A stretch of DNA of 48,163 nt, taken from NCBI GenBank assembly GCA_017856985.1, contig JAFMEA010000014.1, positions 1-48,163 of the forward strand, given 5' to 3'. This document shows positions 47,951-48,163 of the stretch, piece by piece. The position numbers were made by a program, and so were the translations under genes. Under the pieces are notes generated by a model. The model was not told the DNA's origin and searched no databases. It worked only from the letters and a program-made list of their open reading frames with translations. How positions within the stretch are numbered: position 1 is the first letter of the stretch; every line of letters begins with the position of its first letter. Origin of the DNA: Planktomarina sp. (GTDB taxonomy: Bacteria > Pseudomonadota > Alphaproteobacteria > Rhodobacterales > Rhodobacteraceae).

Positions 47951-48163
47951 TTATTTACCAGTGAGTTTCAACTCAATTCTGCGGTTTTGAGCGCGAGCAA
48001 CACTAGTGTTATCCGTATTAAGGGGTTGGAATTCTCCAAAACCATTTGCGGATAAGCGCCGAGGATCCATGCCTTTGGTATTGACCATAAAGAGAACAAC
48101 AGACAGTGCCCGCGCCTGGCTTAATTCCCAATTATTTCGGAACTCAATACCGCCAGTTATAGC
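47951..48163 (-). CDS. OmpA/MotB-type peptidoglycan-binding protein, C-terminal part (partial)
   Basis: 70 codons are open to the window edge and end in TAA at 47951-47953. The visible part is the end of an OmpA_C domain: WELSQARALSVVLFMV, then LSANGFGEFQPLNTDNT and ARAQNRRIELKLTGK, where NRRIEL is the classical motif after the peptidoglycan-binding Asp/Arg. Such proteins are anchored in the envelope and tie it to the cell wall. The N-terminus is outside the window, so MotB-like and OmpA-like forms cannot be told apart. It converges with clpA across 92 bp without a clear terminator. Confidence 0.85.
   Translation of the reverse strand, partial: AITGGIEFRNNWELSQARALSVVLFMVNTKGMDPRRLSANGFGEFQPLNTDNTSVARAQNRRIELKLTGK

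Overview
The window looks like a chromosomal segment from a marine Rhodobacteraceae (Roseobacter-type alphaproteobacterium) with fairly AT-leaning DNA. Supporting signs are the F1 operon order atpHAGDC without F0 genes, the methyltransferase/gloB divergent pair, the DUF1150, DUF2161 and YbjN proteins, the fused sat-cysC, the lrp/trxB divergent pair and the lgt-midA-pgeF run. This placement rests on gene content and protein style; no species can be named. Gene density is high and no gap exceeds 300 bp. I saw no insertion sequence, phage gene, CRISPR array, tRNA or rRNA.

1-11047: a phenylacetate (PAA) catabolic island in two divergent transcription units. The minus unit runs paaZ-paaX-paaA-paaB-paaC-paaD-paaE and the plus unit paaG-paaI-paaJ-paaK-paaR. 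PaaK makes phenylacetyl-CoA, PaaABCE (matured with PaaD) epoxidises it, PaaG isomerises the epoxide to the oxepin, PaaZ opens and oxidises the ring, PaaJ thiolyses, and PaaI rescues dead-end thioesters. PaaF and PaaH for the final beta-oxidation steps are not in the window. Two regulator families (PaaX and a TetR protein) sit in the same cluster, and an operator-like sequence lies in the shared 88 bp promoter region.

11076-16145: aroQ, a PLP-dependent aromatic-amino-acid-type decarboxylase, a lone Rieske oxygenase, argE and a GNAT acetyltransferase. 16160-19272 (minus): 2-hydroxyacid dehydrogenase, csaA, proC, a YbjN protein and ubiK. The ybjN-ubiK gap carries two tandem exact DnaA boxes. 19376-22132 (plus): lgt, midA-like methyltransferase, pgeF. 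22135-28647: lrp/trxB, sat-cysC, small DUF1150 and YdcH proteins, purE-purK and a secreted lipase-like protein.

28684-38678: EamA transporter; the groES-groEL operon with promoter, CIRCE element and terminator; a DUF2161 nuclease-like protein; family II pyrophosphatase; HAD hydrolase; MaoC hydratase; ribF; ycgN; threonine aldolase; prs. 38709-43536 (minus): atpHAGDC. 43790-48163: a methyltransferase-like gene divergent from gloB, then clpA and the C-terminal end of an OmpA/MotB-type protein cut by the window edge.

Most of the window is ordinary core genome. I did not find a clearly novel system. The signals most worth a second look are the dual-regulator paa island, the aromatic decarboxylase next to it, the tandem DnaA boxes near 18.94 kb, the helically phased repeats between lrp and trxB, and a few leader hairpins.
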